64,000 nucleotides of DNA from Ponticaulis sp. (GTDB lineage: Bacteria > Pseudomonadota > Alphaproteobacteria > Caulobacterales > Hyphomonadaceae): NCBI GenBank assembly GCA_002723155.1, contig PBNO01000006.1, positions 335,470 to 399,469 on the forward strand. Reading direction: 5' to 3'. Shown piece by piece: positions 7,827 to 18,885 of this stretch. Each line of letters opens with the position of its first letter. Positions within the stretch are counted from its first letter, which is position 1. The position numbers and the translations under genes were made by a program. A model generated the notes under the pieces. That model was not told where the DNA came from and ran no database searches. It was given only the letters and a program-made list of their open reading frames with translations.

Positions 7827-9137
7827 ATGAAGACGACTCTTAAAGCACTCATGCTTTCCGGTGTGGCGCTCGGTCTGATCGGTTCCGCAACGGCGGACGA
7901 GGCCGAACTGGAAGCGCGCATCGCAGCGTTGGAAACGCTGGTGCAAAACCTGAGCGCACAGTTGGAAGCAGAACGTACACAAACGGATCAGGACATCGTC
8001 CGCCTGGAAGCGGCAGCAAGTTCAGCGCCAGCCACAGCTCCAGCTGCGCAACAAGATGGCATGATGCTGGGTGAAACGAATGTTCGCGTGGGCGGCTATA
8101 TTGACCTCGATGCGCATGTCACCAGCCTGTCTGATGGTGCGATCGGCTCATCTTCCATTGCACGAGACTTCCATATTCCAGGTGCCACGCCGATTGGCGG
8201 CAGCGGTACGACCGCAACTGATATGACGGCTCAGGCGTCTCGTATCTTTATCGCCGGTGATCGCGATATCGATGGCAACAAGGTCTCTGGATATTTCGAG
8301 ATGGACTTCCTTGGTTCGCTTCAGGGCAATGAGCGTGTCTCCAGCTCATTCTCTCCGCGTTTGCGTCGTGCCTATATCGACGTGAACGGGCTGCGTGTCG
8401 GTCAGGAATGGTCCACCTTCCAGAACACTTCGGCTATTCCAGAAAGCGCGAGCTTCCTGACACTGTCAGACGGTATGGTCTTCATGCGTCAGGCGCAAAT
8501 TCGCTACACGAGCGGTAACTGGCAGTTTGCTCTGGAGAATGGCGATACAACAGTCACTCCAGTGGGCGGCGGCCGTATCGAGGCTGACTCCAATACGCTT
8601 CCTGATGCCGTGGTTCGCTATAACCACACCGGTGATTTCGGCAATGTGTCTTTCTCTGGTCTTGCTCGTCAGCTCCGTTACGAAGCTGCAGGCATCGAGG
8701 AGCAGACAATGGGCTATGCGCTCAGCGTTGCGGGTAAGCTGAATGTTGGCGGCGGCGATGATGTGCGCTTCTCTCTGACGGGCGGTGAAGGGCTTGGACG
8801 CTATATCGGCCTCAACGCGGCGAACGGTGCTGCAATCAATCCTCTGACGGGTGAGCTGGAAGCGATTCCATCCTATGGCGGTCTCATCGCCTGGAGGCAC
8901 CCGTTCGGTGAAACAGCGCGGCTGAACCTTGGTTATTCAGGGCTATTTATCGATAATCCGTCCTATGTTGCTTCAACTATGACACAGTCTGTCCAGTCAG
9001 TTTACGGGGCGGTCTTGTGGGACATTGCGCCAAGGGTGACAATGGGGGCGGAACTACTCTTTGGGCAGCGTGAAAACGAAGCTGGGAACTCCGGCGATAT
9101 TTCTCGGTTCACCTTCTCAACGAAGTACGCATTCTAG
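7827..9137 (+). CDS. DcaP-like outer-membrane porin
   Basis: A 436-residue secreted barrel protein. The signal peptide ends around residue 23 (GSATA-DE). A coiled coil follows (about 24-70, EAELEARIAALETLVQNLSA), then a Pro/Ala linker. A beta-rich barrel starts near NVRVGGYIDLDAH and ends in the aromatic C-terminus TKYAF typical of outer-membrane proteins. The coiled coil plus barrel plan matches the DcaP family of trimeric porins, known to admit small carboxylates. GGGGAGG precedes ATG 7827. Acs begins 25 bp after the stop, so both are probably one transcript; entry of acetate or related acids is an inference from that pairing. Confidence 0.82.
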   Translation: MKTTLKALMLSGVALGLIGSATADEAELEARIAALETLVQNLSAQLEAERTQTDQDIVRLEAAASSAPATAPAAQQDGMMLGETNVRVGGYIDLDAHVTSLSDGAIGSSSIARDFHIPGATPIGGSGTTATDMTAQASRIFIAGDRDIDGNKVSGYFEMDFLGSLQGNERVSSSFSPRLRRAYIDVNGLRVGQEWSTFQNTSAIPESASFLTLSDGMVFMRQAQIRYTSGNWQFALENGDTTVTPVGGGRIEADSNTLPDAVVRYNHTGDFGNVSFSGLARQLRYEAAGIEEQTMGYALSVAGKLNVGGGDDVRFSLTGGEGLGRYIGLNAANGAAINPLTGELEAIPSYGGLIAWRHPFGETARLNLGYSGLFIDNPSYVASTMTQSVQSVYGAVLWDIAPRVTMGAELLFGQRENEAGNSGDISRFTFSTKYAF

Positions 9138-9162
9138 AACTTAAAACATACGGGAGTGAGGC

Positions 9163-11121
<1,959 letters not shown>

Positions 11122-11186
11122 GTTCAGATACAGTCTCCCGTGATGCCGTCCCGAACTGCGAAGAAGGTACGGCTCCGCAACTAAAA

Positions 11187-11219
11187 GGGCGATGATCGCG
11201 TGATCATCGCCCCTTTTTT
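11187..11219. terminator. strong bidirectional terminator between acs and the monooxygenase
   Basis: GGGCGATGATC (11187-11197) and GATCATCGCCC (11202-11212) form a perfect 11-bp stem with loop GCGT. A-rich sequence on the left and TTTTTT on the right let it serve both converging genes. Confidence 0.92.
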
Positions 11220-11242
11220 AGTTTGAAATGTGCGGGAGCGGT

Positions 11243-13270
11243 TTAGTTGTTGCCGCCCGTCGCGCCAGCCTGGCTGCGGCGCATACGCATCATCATTTCC
11301 ATAGCTGCGCCCATTTCTTCACGAGACAGAGCACCGTCGCCGTCGCCATCGAACTGGCCAATCATTGGCGCAGCCATCATGCCGAACATGCCGCGGTTCA
11401 TTTCTTCCGGCTCGACCAGACCGTCAAAGTCATCGTCAAGCGCGCCGAAGAGCATGCCGCTTTCAAGTTCTTCCTGCGTTTCTGTCATCGGGTCCGCTGT
11501 CGTTTCACCAACCCAGCGATATGTGAGGCGGGTGTACATCATTTCTTCGAATGACTGGTCGCCCCATGTGATGGTTGAGGTCGGATCAGGGTTCGCGAAG
11601 TTACGCTCGGAGTTGTCGTAGAAATAGTGCGCGACCAGACGGTCACCAGCGTTGATCATGATCGGCTCAGAGAGGCGATAGTCGAACTGCCAGTTGAAGT
11701 CATAACGCGGCGAGTTGATCACGATTTCGGTTTCGCCGGTTGTGCGGATGAGTTCCATATACATGGAGCGCGCACGATAGTGAGCGTGTGGATAAACGCC
11801 GAGCAGTTCTGCGTCCGCCGGGAACTCAACATAAGCAACTTCCTCGTGGCGTTCTGCGCCCGGTGGAATTGTGATGGTCGGATCGACGATCACATAGCTG
11901 CGTGTGTAAAGCTCTGGCTGCTCATCATGGAAATAGAAGCCGACACGTGTGTTGTCTGTCACTTCACGGCCGTTCGGCGTGTAGTGCATTTGGAAGCCGA
12001 TCGCGCCGCCCGCAGGGAATGGGACACCGGAATTGTCCGGGTGGATCATGGATTCTTCGCCGACCGCATATGTGCCTGTAGAGAACTCCCACTGACCGAA
12101 CGTATCCGTCGCGCCCGGAGGTGGCATTTGGGACATATAGCCGGTCAGAGCGTGGTGAACTGTGTCGCGTGTTCCAGGCTGGATTGTCGTTGCGCGCAGC
12201 CAGTGATCTTCCGTCAGCGGATTTGCAACAACCGGATACTGGTATTCGACAACGCCTGTCGCAGGAATATCAAATGGATCGATCTCCAGAACGAGATCCG
12301 GCTCGCCCAGCGGCCATTCAGGGACTTCGAATTCGACGCTTGGCAGCGGGTCTTCGCCTTCGCCACGTGGTGTGCCTGCTTCAATCCAGCGGATGACCGT
12401 CTGGTATTCTTCGGTGGAGAGCGAGCGGCTGTGTTCGACTTCGCGAATGGTTTCGTCAAACGACCATGGCGGCATACGCTTGGTCATCATGACTTCGCGC
12501 ATCATTGGCGCCCAGCCCACGACAGTTTCGTAGTCGGTCATTGCCCATGGCGCGATGCCGCCAGTCGTGTGGCACTCGACGCAGTTTTCGATCAGAACCG
12601 GTGCGACGTCGTTAGCGTAAGACACGGAAAGTGGCTCATTACGCGCCGGGAAGTTGATGAGCTGACCGTCCGGTTGAGACGAGGCAACCGTGACCTCTTC
12701 GTCCGCGATGAGTTGGTCCAGCACCGCTGCGATATTGCTGGCATCGTCAGCGACATCACCGTGATAGACGAGCCTGAAGCCCTCGAGTGGAGAATAGATA
12801 AACACTTCGCCCGCGCGGCTTGCGCCGATTTGCTCACCAACAAGCTGGGTACGGTCGAGCAGAACCGGGATCGTCCAGCCGTTCTCTTCCACGGCTGCAG
12901 CGATGTCGTCACGCGTCGTGCCGATCGTGGAGTTCAGCGCATAGAATGGAATGTCGTGCTCTGAATAGCGTTCGGCGAGCTCGGAGACGGCCGTCATGAC
13001 CTCATCAGATGCTTCGCAACCATTACACTGGGTTACGATGACGGATGCCGGTACGTCCGCATAGTAGAAGAGCTCGTGCGCATAGCCCGTTTCATCATTC
13101 AGACGAAAGTTGCTGGCGTACTCAGCGAGAACAACCGGAGTTGTTGATTCTACGGAGTTTTCAGCGGAAACGTCAGAAGAAGTAGACGTGCTTTGACCGC
13201 AGCTTGCTACAGAAAATAGCGCAATAGCTGCAACACTAGTTAGGCCAGCGGACCTGATAGACCGGATCAT
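11243..13270 (-). CDS. multidomain lipoprotein: thioredoxin-like, heme c, PHM-like copper monooxygenase, EF-hands
   Basis: 675 residues. A lipoprotein signal ends in VASC (C24). A redoxin-like domain (about 50-190) carries CNGC (C82, C85). A c-type heme site CVECH (C230-H234) follows, with several methionines at 257-266. The region from about 320 to 590 resembles ascorbate-dependent copper type II monooxygenases: H372-H373, MH at 428-429, HAH at 495-497 and EEMMY near 576-580 are likely copper ligands. Two EF-hand loops start at D612 and D641. It would be a periplasmic, lipid-anchored oxidoreductase. It lies downstream of an MFS/hydrolase operon on the same strand but has its own 168-bp upstream region. 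The substrate is unknown. Confidence 0.75.
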   Translation of the reverse strand: MIRSIRSAGLTSVAAIALFSVASCGQSTSTSSDVSAENSVESTTPVVLAEYASNFRLNDETGYAHELFYYADVPASVIVTQCNGCEASDEVMTAVSELAERYSEHDIPFYALNSTIGTTRDDIAAAVEENGWTIPVLLDRTQLVGEQIGASRAGEVFIYSPLEGFRLVYHGDVADDASNIAAVLDQLIADEEVTVASSQPDGQLINFPARNEPLSVSYANDVAPVLIENCVECHTTGGIAPWAMTDYETVVGWAPMMREVMMTKRMPPWSFDETIREVEHSRSLSTEEYQTVIRWIEAGTPRGEGEDPLPSVEFEVPEWPLGEPDLVLEIDPFDIPATGVVEYQYPVVANPLTEDHWLRATTIQPGTRDTVHHALTGYMSQMPPPGATDTFGQWEFSTGTYAVGEESMIHPDNSGVPFPAGGAIGFQMHYTPNGREVTDNTRVGFYFHDEQPELYTRSYVIVDPTITIPPGAERHEEVAYVEFPADAELLGVYPHAHYRARSMYMELIRTTGETEIVINSPRYDFNWQFDYRLSEPIMINAGDRLVAHYFYDNSERNFANPDPTSTITWGDQSFEEMMYTRLTYRWVGETTADPMTETQEELESGMLFGALDDDFDGLVEPEEMNRGMFGMMAAPMIGQFDGDGDGALSREEMGAAMEMMMRMRRSQAGATGGNN

Positions 13271-13295
13271 GTTGTTCTCCCGAGGACATGTTTTT

Positions 13296-13312
13296 GTAGT
13301 ACTTTGCTACAC
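13296..13312. promoter_or_regulatory. inverted repeat TGTAG-N7-CTACA upstream of the monooxygenase
   Basis: TGTAG (13296-13300) and CTACA (13308-13312) lie 26-42 bp before the monooxygenase start, where a repressor site or 5'-leader hairpin would sit. The owner is unknown. Confidence 0.3.
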
Positions 13313-13384
13313 TGTTTGGGCGAGCTAATACCTTTTTTCCCTAGAAGAATATAGTCCGGTCTATCAAAATCCTTACTATCGCGA

Positions 13385-13400
13385 TGTGATATTCATCACT
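13385..13400. promoter_or_regulatory. CRP/FNR-type site upstream of the monooxygenase
   Basis: TGTGA-TATTCA-TCACT matches the TGTGA-N6-TCACA consensus at 9 of 10 defined positions. It is about 115 bp before the monooxygenase start, a plausible activator position. Without a matching regulator in the window the assignment is tentative. Confidence 0.35.
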
Positions 13401-13438
13401 TTTTATACGGTGTAAGGCAAAAATATCTCACTTTGTGC

Positions 13439-14740
13439 TTAGTCTTCGAGCGCTCTCGCTACGTCACCTCGATACTTGAATCCGGCCAGAATCAGACAGA
13501 TGACGCTCGCACCATTGAAGAGCAGAACCCATTCAAGCGCATGCTTGAGAGGGGCGTCATGGCCGCCAGCTGCAAACATGTCGCTGAGGAAGCCGGTGAC
13601 CCAAGGGCCACCACTAATGCCAATCAACGTGAGGCAGAACAGCGTGAATGCGGACGAGAATGAGCGCATGCGCAGCTTCACCAGTTCCTGTGATGCTGTG
13701 TATGCAATGCTCGCATAGATCAGGCCCACAAAGTTTGGCACCACATTCCAGATATAGGCTTCCATTGGCGTTGCTGCCTGCAGGAACATGAATGCAAACG
13801 GCAAAGCGATTGCCGATGTGACGGCGATGATCCATGGACGCCAGCGAAGGTCTTTGGCTGAAAGCTTGTCACAGATGAAGCCAATTACAATCGCGCCGAC
13901 GGATCCCACGCCACCGATCAGAAGCCCCAGTGGAATGGCAACGTCTTGCGGTTGAAGGTCATAAGTGCGCTGCAAATGGCTTGATGTGAAAGCGACATAG
14001 GCGTTTGCGGAAACGCAGATGAGCAGACAACCGAGCAGCAGGAACATGTAAGACGACTGACTCATCATGAAGCGGAACGTCTCCATCATGCTTGGCGCGG
14101 GTTCGTCTGTTTCTGTGTGACGGTTCTCTGAGATGCCGCGCTTTGGCTCTTTGACTGTGAAGCGCAGGACGATAGCCAGCAAAATACCAGGAACACCCGC
14201 AGCAAAGAATGCCGCGCGCCAGCCAAAGTTTGCATAAACGAGAGCGCCTACGATATAGCCTAGCATAATGCCGAAGCCGATGCCGGTCGTGTAAATGCCA
14301 AGCGCCATGGCTCGTTCGCGTGGCGCGTAGAGGTCGGAGATCATAGATGTTGCCGGGGGAGTGCCGCCGGCTTCACCAATGCCAACGCCCATACGGGCCA
14401 GGAAGAGCTGCCAGAAGTTTTGCGTGACGCCGCAGACAGCGGTCGCGCCGGACCAGACGAGCAGGGCGAGTGCGATGATATTCCGGCGGTTCGACCGGTC
14501 GGCCAGATAGGCAACCGGAATGCCGAGCGTAGCGTAGACCAAAGCGAAGCTCAGGCCCGTCAGCAGACCGAGCTGTTGGTCGGATAGCTGCATCGCTGCC
14601 TTGATCGGCTCGAGCACCGTGATGATGACCTGACGGTCGAGGTGGTTGAAGGTGTAGACCATCGTCAGGACGGCCAGAACCCAGGCGCGGCCCTTCACTT
14701 TGTTTGTGACCGGTTCTGCTGTTGTTTGGATGTCAGACAT
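13439..14740 (-). CDS. MFS transporter (spinster-like)
   Basis: A 433-residue major-facilitator protein with 12 hydrophobic segments. It has the TM2-3 motif YLADRSNRRN and, before it, the FNHLDRQ sequence typical of the spinster-like MFS group common in alpha- and sphingomonads beside TonB receptors. The central cytoplasmic loop is around residues 200-220. It would move a small organic compound across the inner membrane. Its ATG overlaps the stop of the upstream alpha/beta hydrolase by one base (TAATG), so the pair is translationally coupled and probably handles one substrate. Confidence 0.85.
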   Translation of the reverse strand: MSDIQTTAEPVTNKVKGRAWVLAVLTMVYTFNHLDRQVIITVLEPIKAAMQLSDQQLGLLTGLSFALVYATLGIPVAYLADRSNRRNIIALALLVWSGATAVCGVTQNFWQLFLARMGVGIGEAGGTPPATSMISDLYAPRERAMALGIYTTGIGFGIMLGYIVGALVYANFGWRAAFFAAGVPGILLAIVLRFTVKEPKRGISENRHTETDEPAPSMMETFRFMMSQSSYMFLLLGCLLICVSANAYVAFTSSHLQRTYDLQPQDVAIPLGLLIGGVGSVGAIVIGFICDKLSAKDLRWRPWIIAVTSAIALPFAFMFLQAATPMEAYIWNVVPNFVGLIYASIAYTASQELVKLRMRSFSSAFTLFCLTLIGISGGPWVTGFLSDMFAAGGHDAPLKHALEWVLLFNGASVICLILAGFKYRGDVARALED

Positions 14741-15603
14741 TAGCTGGCTCCCTGTTCGAGAAATGGACGGAGCGCACCCTGCACAACAGGTTCGTCCAGT
14801 AGAGGGGTGTGGCCGACGCGCGGCACGGTAACGAGTTCCGCATTGCCGTGTTTGCGGACCATTTTTCGGGCATTCTTGTCTGACAGGAGGTCAGAGATTT
14901 CGCCGCGCACCAAAAGTAGCGGGACAGGCTTCATTGCTTTGAAGAGCTTCCACATCGCCATATTGGTGAAAATGTTCGGACGCACTTCCTTCACAGTGCG
15001 CGAGATTTCAGGATCATAGTCGAGTTCGACACGTCCATCGTCCAACTCGCGATATGTGCGACGGGCAAACGCCATCCAGTCTTCGTGCGTGTAGTCTGGG
15101 AATGCGGAACGCTGCACATCCTCGACGGCTTTGGCTGCAGCTTCCCAGCTGTCTTTTTGCAGTGTGCCGCCGACATAATTCTGGATGCGGTCAAGGCCTT
15201 CTTTCTGGAGCACAGGCCCGATATCGTTCAGGACGACGCCATCAATACGATGGGGGATCATGGTCATGAGCACCATGGACATGAGGCCGCCCATGCTTGT
15301 GCCGACCAGTTTCACTTTCTCAATCTCGAGATGGTCGAGCAGGGCAATCATGTCCTGCGCATAAATCGCAGGGGAATAATTCACAGGATTGGTATCGCGC
15401 TCGGAAAGCCCGCGTCCGCGCACATCGACTGCGATGAAACGAACATTCGTGCCGCTTTCGAGCAACGCGTTTATCATAGGTTCGAAGTCTTTGTGATTGC
15501 GCGTGAGCCCGTGCATGCACAACGCCGTCACAGGGGCGTCGTCCGGGCCGTAACTTTTCGCGTACAGCTTCAGACCATCGCCCGAGCGATAGTAGATATC
15601 CAA
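14740..15603 (-). CDS. alpha/beta hydrolase
   Basis: A 287-residue alpha/beta-hydrolase-fold enzyme. CMHGLTRNHKD forms the oxyanion region, GTSMGG holds the nucleophile serine (near residue 104) and RVGHTPLLDEP holds the catalytic histidine (near 265). No signal peptide is visible, so it acts in the cytoplasm, most likely on an ester, lactone or C-C bond. The start is TTG 15603 with GGGAGG 7 nt upstream. It is first in a two-gene unit with the MFS transporter and is divergent from a TetR gene. The palindrome at 15650-15665, 47 bp before the start, is the probable repressor site. Confidence 0.82.
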   Translation of the reverse strand: MDIYYRSGDGLKLYAKSYGPDDAPVTALCMHGLTRNHKDFEPMINALLESGTNVRFIAVDVRGRGLSERDTNPVNYSPAIYAQDMIALLDHLEIEKVKLVGTSMGGLMSMVLMTMIPHRIDGVVLNDIGPVLQKEGLDRIQNYVGGTLQKDSWEAAAKAVEDVQRSAFPDYTHEDWMAFARRTYRELDDGRVELDYDPEISRTVKEVRPNIFTNMAMWKLFKAMKPVPLLLVRGEISDLLSDKNARKMVRKHGNAELVTVPRVGHTPLLDEPVVQGALRPFLEQGAS

Positions 15604-15649
15604 TTTTTTGCCTCCCAGAAGACCTATCAGGCATTGCCCTCTTTACGTC

Positions 15650-15665
15650 TTCAACAATTGTTGAA
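15650..15665. promoter_or_regulatory. palindromic operator TTCAACAATTGTTGAA
   Basis: A perfect 16-bp palindrome in the divergent region between the hydrolase and the TetR gene. The same arms TTCAACA and TGTTGAA recur upstream of the TonB receptor at 18847-18862. It is very likely the binding site of the adjacent TetR regulator. Confidence 0.75.
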
Positions 15666-15772
15666 ATTCTAGACTCTGAATGCGGGAGCGCAAGCTTTTT
15701 CAGGCAGAGTTTTGCCTTTGCAGGTGTAGTCCGCTAACTGAATAAAAATAATAGGGGAGCTAACGTTGGGTC

Positions 15773-16444
15773 ATGGCGGCAGAAAACAAAAAGCAGGATA
15801 AGCGCGAAGCTATTCTGAACGCAGCGGAGAACCTCTTCGCCAAGCATGGCTATGACGGTGTAACGCTACGCGCCATTGCCAAAGAGGCTGGTGTCGATGT
15901 GGCTTTGGCGAATTATCATTTCGGTCCAAAGCGGGATTTGTTCGACGCGGTGCTGCTTCGCCGCGCGCAGATTCTCAACAGCTGGCGTCTTGAAGCGCTG
16001 GAGGCCACCGTACAGAAAGCGGCGCCGAACCCGCCTGAAGTTAAAGACATTATTCGCGCCTATTTCGAACCGCTATTTAAGCGATCCCAGGTTCAGGAGC
16101 CTGGCTGGAAAAGCTATTACGCACTGATCGCGTATGTGAACAGCTCGCCGGAATGGGGCGGCACGTTGATGACGCAATTCTTCGATCCGATGATCCACCG
16201 TTTTCTCGCTGTTTTGAAAACGGCTCTTCCGGGTGTTCCGGATAAAAGTGTTTATTGGGGCTATCACTGCCTATCCGGTGCGCTGACTCTGGCCTTTGCC
16301 CAGACCGGACGTATCGACCATCTGTCGAATGATCTTTGTAAGTCTGATGATCTGCCCGATGCGTGTGACTACATAGTCGACTTCGTGGCTGCAGGTTTCT
16401 CGGACATGATTGCAGCAAGTGAAAAAGAAGCGGCGACGCTTTAA
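15773..16444 (+). CDS. TetR-family regulator of the hydrolase/MFS/TonB receptor locus
   Basis: A 223-residue TetR-type repressor. The helix-turn-helix is within residues 10-55 (VTLRAIAKEAGVDVALANYH followed by FGPKRDLFDAV). The C-terminal domain (about 75-215) resembles the CerR/TetR_C groups with no identifiable ligand. It is transcribed away from the hydrolase. The shared region holds a perfect palindrome that recurs once more in this window, before the TonB receptor, so it probably represses itself, hydrolase-MFS and the receptor. GGGGAG at 15754-15759 is rather distant from the ATG. The stop codon lies inside the loop of its own terminator. Confidence 0.85.
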   Translation: MAAENKKQDKREAILNAAENLFAKHGYDGVTLRAIAKEAGVDVALANYHFGPKRDLFDAVLLRRAQILNSWRLEALEATVQKAAPNPPEVKDIIRAYFEPLFKRSQVQEPGWKSYYALIAYVNSSPEWGGTLMTQFFDPMIHRFLAVLKTALPGVPDKSVYWGYHCLSGALTLAFAQTGRIDHLSNDLCKSDDLPDACDYIVDFVAAGFSDMIAASEKEAATL

Positions 16445-16458
16445 GCGTCGCCGTTTTT
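16431..16458. terminator. terminator overlapping the end of the TetR gene
   Basis: CGGCGACGC (16431-16439) pairs with GCGTCGCCG (16445-16453) around TTTAA, which contains the TAA stop. A run of five T follows. It also lies just past the converging TonB receptor gene. Confidence 0.85.
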
Positions 16459-16479
16459 CGTTTTAGCTGTGCTTCCCGA

Positions 16480-18807
16480 TTAGAACGAGAAGTCGAAGCC
16501 GAGAGTTACAGTGCGCGGGTCACCGTAGAAGCCTGTCAGTGTGCCTTCTAGACCGAGTGTCGGTGTTGGCGGGTTGGTTGCTTCGTTTGTGAAGTTGTAG
16601 CCCGCAACGATGTAACGCTCGTCTGTGAGGTTTTTACCGGACAGTGTCAGACCATAGCGGCCGTCAGCTGTTTCCCAGCGGATAGACGCGTCGAGCAGAG
16701 TGTAAGCTTCCTGATCGAGGTAAGCGCTTGGTGTCTCGAACTGGCTGGAGTCGCCGCGGTAAGACGCCATGACGTTAGCGAGCAGGTTGCCTTCATTCAT
16801 GCCGAGGTTGAACGGCGTGTCGTAAGCAAGACGCAGGCTTGCCGTCCAGTCTGGTGTGTTCTGGATCACGCGCTGATCAGCAACGTCGTTACCGAATGCG
16901 TCGATATACTCGTCGTAAGATGCATCGAGATAGCCGAGAGACCAGCTTGCATTGAACAGGTCGCCGTCATTGATCACGTCCTGAGCGAATGTGGCATTAC
17001 CCTCAAACTCGATACCCCAGATAGTCGCGGCACCAGCGTTTGTTGTTACGCCTGTGAAGGTGTCGTTGACGCCGTCATTGTCCGTATCAACGCCGATAGA
17101 GCCCGGGATCTGTACGTCGGAATAGTCAGATGTGAAGGCTGCGACAGAGTAGTTCAGCAGGCCGCCGAACTGGCTCGCTTTGTAACCAACTTCAAAGCTG
17201 TCGACTTCCTCTGGGTCGAATTGCATGAATTCGAACTGTTCCTGAGGCGATACGATACCGTCCTGATCAAGGTCCGGAGCAGCGCTTGTCTGACCGCGTG
17301 GGTCGAAGCCACCGCCTTTGAAGCCCTGTGCGTATGTGAAGTAGACATTGCTGTCGTCAGTCAGATCATAAGCAAGGGAAAGACGCGGGCTGAAGTCAGA
17401 GAAGTCAGCAGAGCCGTCGAAGTCTGATGTAGTCGCGATCAGGATTGGGCTACCGCCGAAGAATTCAGAGAAGCCGCCAATATATGTACGACGCAGTACC
17501 TGAGATGTACGTTTGTCTTCAGTGTAACGCGCACCGAGTGTGACCGCGAAACGGTCGGTTACGTCGTATGTGAAGTCACCGAAGACAGACCATGTTTCAG
17601 TGTTCACGTCACCGAATGTCTGAGCGTTCAGACCTGGCAGGCCAAGAAGCTGACCTGTTGTGTCGAGCAGAACGTCGAACACAGTCGAAGCGTTTGCATC
17701 GAGATAGTAGACGCCGACGAGACCGTTGAGGCGATCGCCTTCATAGAGAATCTGGAATTCTTCTGAGAACTGGTCGTTCGCGTAGATCGCAGGGACGTCG
17801 AGGTCAGCAGCTGGAAGGCTGTCGAAATCGATAGGCGTGACGCTTTCATCTTCGCGGTAGGCGAGGATGTTGCGAAGCGTGATGTTGTCGTTCAGGCGGA
17901 ATTCAGCAGTCAGGGACGCACCCATAGCTTCAACATCCTGAGACACGACATTCAGGCCAGCTCGTGTGTCATAAACGTTTCCGAGAACCGGTGCGCCTGT
18001 CAGGAGACCTGGTGTCAGACGGTGGCCCTGACGTGGAGCCGAATCGTCTTCTGTACGGTCTGCAGAGAAGCGAAGCTGGAAGTCTTCTGTGACGTCCCAC
18101 TCAGCAGATACGCGCGCGGACAGAACTTCCTTGTCGTAGTTCTGCTCACCCGTGACGAGGTTCTCACCAAAACCGTCGCGGTTCAGGGACGCGACTGCGC
18201 CGCCGATGCGGAAAGTGTCAGAAAGCGGCGTGCTGCCGGAAAGAACAATGTCATGCTGCTGGTAAGAACCAACTGCGAAACGACCGTCCAGTGTAGGTGT
18301 ATCGGAAAGGCCGCTTGTGACGTACTTAACGGCGCCACCAATAGTGTTACGGCCGTAAAGTGTACCCTGTGGGCCACGAAGAACCTCGATGCGCTCAACG
18401 TCGAATACGTCGAGAACTGCGCCCTGTGGACGGTTCAGATAAACGTCATCAATGTAGATACCGACGCCGGCTTCAAAGCCTGCAACCGGGTCCTGCTGAC
18501 CAACGCCGCGAATGAATGCGGACAGTGTTGTGTTGGTGCCGCGGGAAACTTCCAGCGTGACGTTTGGTGTGATTTTCGCGACTTCAGTCAGGTCAGTGAC
18601 GCCGAGGTCGGCAAGCAGACCGCCGTCGAAAGCAGAGACGGACAGTGGAACGTCCAGCTGGCTTTCTTCACGACGCTGCGCCGTAACCTGAACAGTGCCG
18701 AAGCGGGCTTCCTGAACGGTTTCGGTTTCAGCTTCCTGAGCGAAGGCGGCGATAGGTGAAAATGCGGTAGTGGCAAGCGCGATTAGCGCAAGGCGAGTGC
18801 GGATCAT
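16480..18807 (-). CDS. TonB-dependent outer-membrane receptor
   Basis: A 775-residue receptor. The signal peptide ends at AFA-Q (about residue 23). A plug domain follows at about 45-160 (VTAQRREESQLDVPLSVSAF, then RIEVLRGPQGTLYGRNTIGG). A 22-strand-type barrel then runs to the terminal TLGFDFSF. The plug style is that of the iron-complex/alkane-like receptors expanded in Caulobacterales and sphingomonads, which often import plant or lipid-derived organics. An operator identical in its arms to that of the nearby TetR gene sits at 18847-18862, downstream of a TTGACA box. It therefore likely imports the same compound that the hydrolase and MFS transporter handle. Confidence 0.9.
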   Translation of the reverse strand: MIRTRLALIALATTAFSPIAAFAQEAETETVQEARFGTVQVTAQRREESQLDVPLSVSAFDGGLLADLGVTDLTEVAKITPNVTLEVSRGTNTTLSAFIRGVGQQDPVAGFEAGVGIYIDDVYLNRPQGAVLDVFDVERIEVLRGPQGTLYGRNTIGGAVKYVTSGLSDTPTLDGRFAVGSYQQHDIVLSGSTPLSDTFRIGGAVASLNRDGFGENLVTGEQNYDKEVLSARVSAEWDVTEDFQLRFSADRTEDDSAPRQGHRLTPGLLTGAPVLGNVYDTRAGLNVVSQDVEAMGASLTAEFRLNDNITLRNILAYREDESVTPIDFDSLPAADLDVPAIYANDQFSEEFQILYEGDRLNGLVGVYYLDANASTVFDVLLDTTGQLLGLPGLNAQTFGDVNTETWSVFGDFTYDVTDRFAVTLGARYTEDKRTSQVLRRTYIGGFSEFFGGSPILIATTSDFDGSADFSDFSPRLSLAYDLTDDSNVYFTYAQGFKGGGFDPRGQTSAAPDLDQDGIVSPQEQFEFMQFDPEEVDSFEVGYKASQFGGLLNYSVAAFTSDYSDVQIPGSIGVDTDNDGVNDTFTGVTTNAGAATIWGIEFEGNATFAQDVINDGDLFNASWSLGYLDASYDEYIDAFGNDVADQRVIQNTPDWTASLRLAYDTPFNLGMNEGNLLANVMASYRGDSSQFETPSAYLDQEAYTLLDASIRWETADGRYGLTLSGKNLTDERYIVAGYNFTNEATNPPTPTLGLEGTLTGFYGDPRTVTLGFDFSF

Positions 18808-18846
18808 CTTTCTCTCCCCATGATGCCCAGCTCTTTATGCTGGGAA

Positions 18847-18862
18847 TTCAACAACTGTTGAA
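18847..18862. promoter_or_regulatory. palindromic operator TTCAACAACTGTTGAA before the TonB receptor
   Basis: It has the same 7-bp arms as the site at 15650-15665 and differs only at one central base. On the minus strand it directly follows a TTGACA box (18886-18891) at the spacing expected for the -10/start region, ideal for steric repression. Confidence 0.72.
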
Positions 18863-18885
18863 TACCTGCCGTGGCAGATGTGTTA

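Noticed and set aside
11627..12964. 445-codon open frame on the plus strand
   Set aside because: It is antisense to the monooxygenase gene, has a Cys/Trp/His/Arg-rich composition without family motifs, and no ribosome site.
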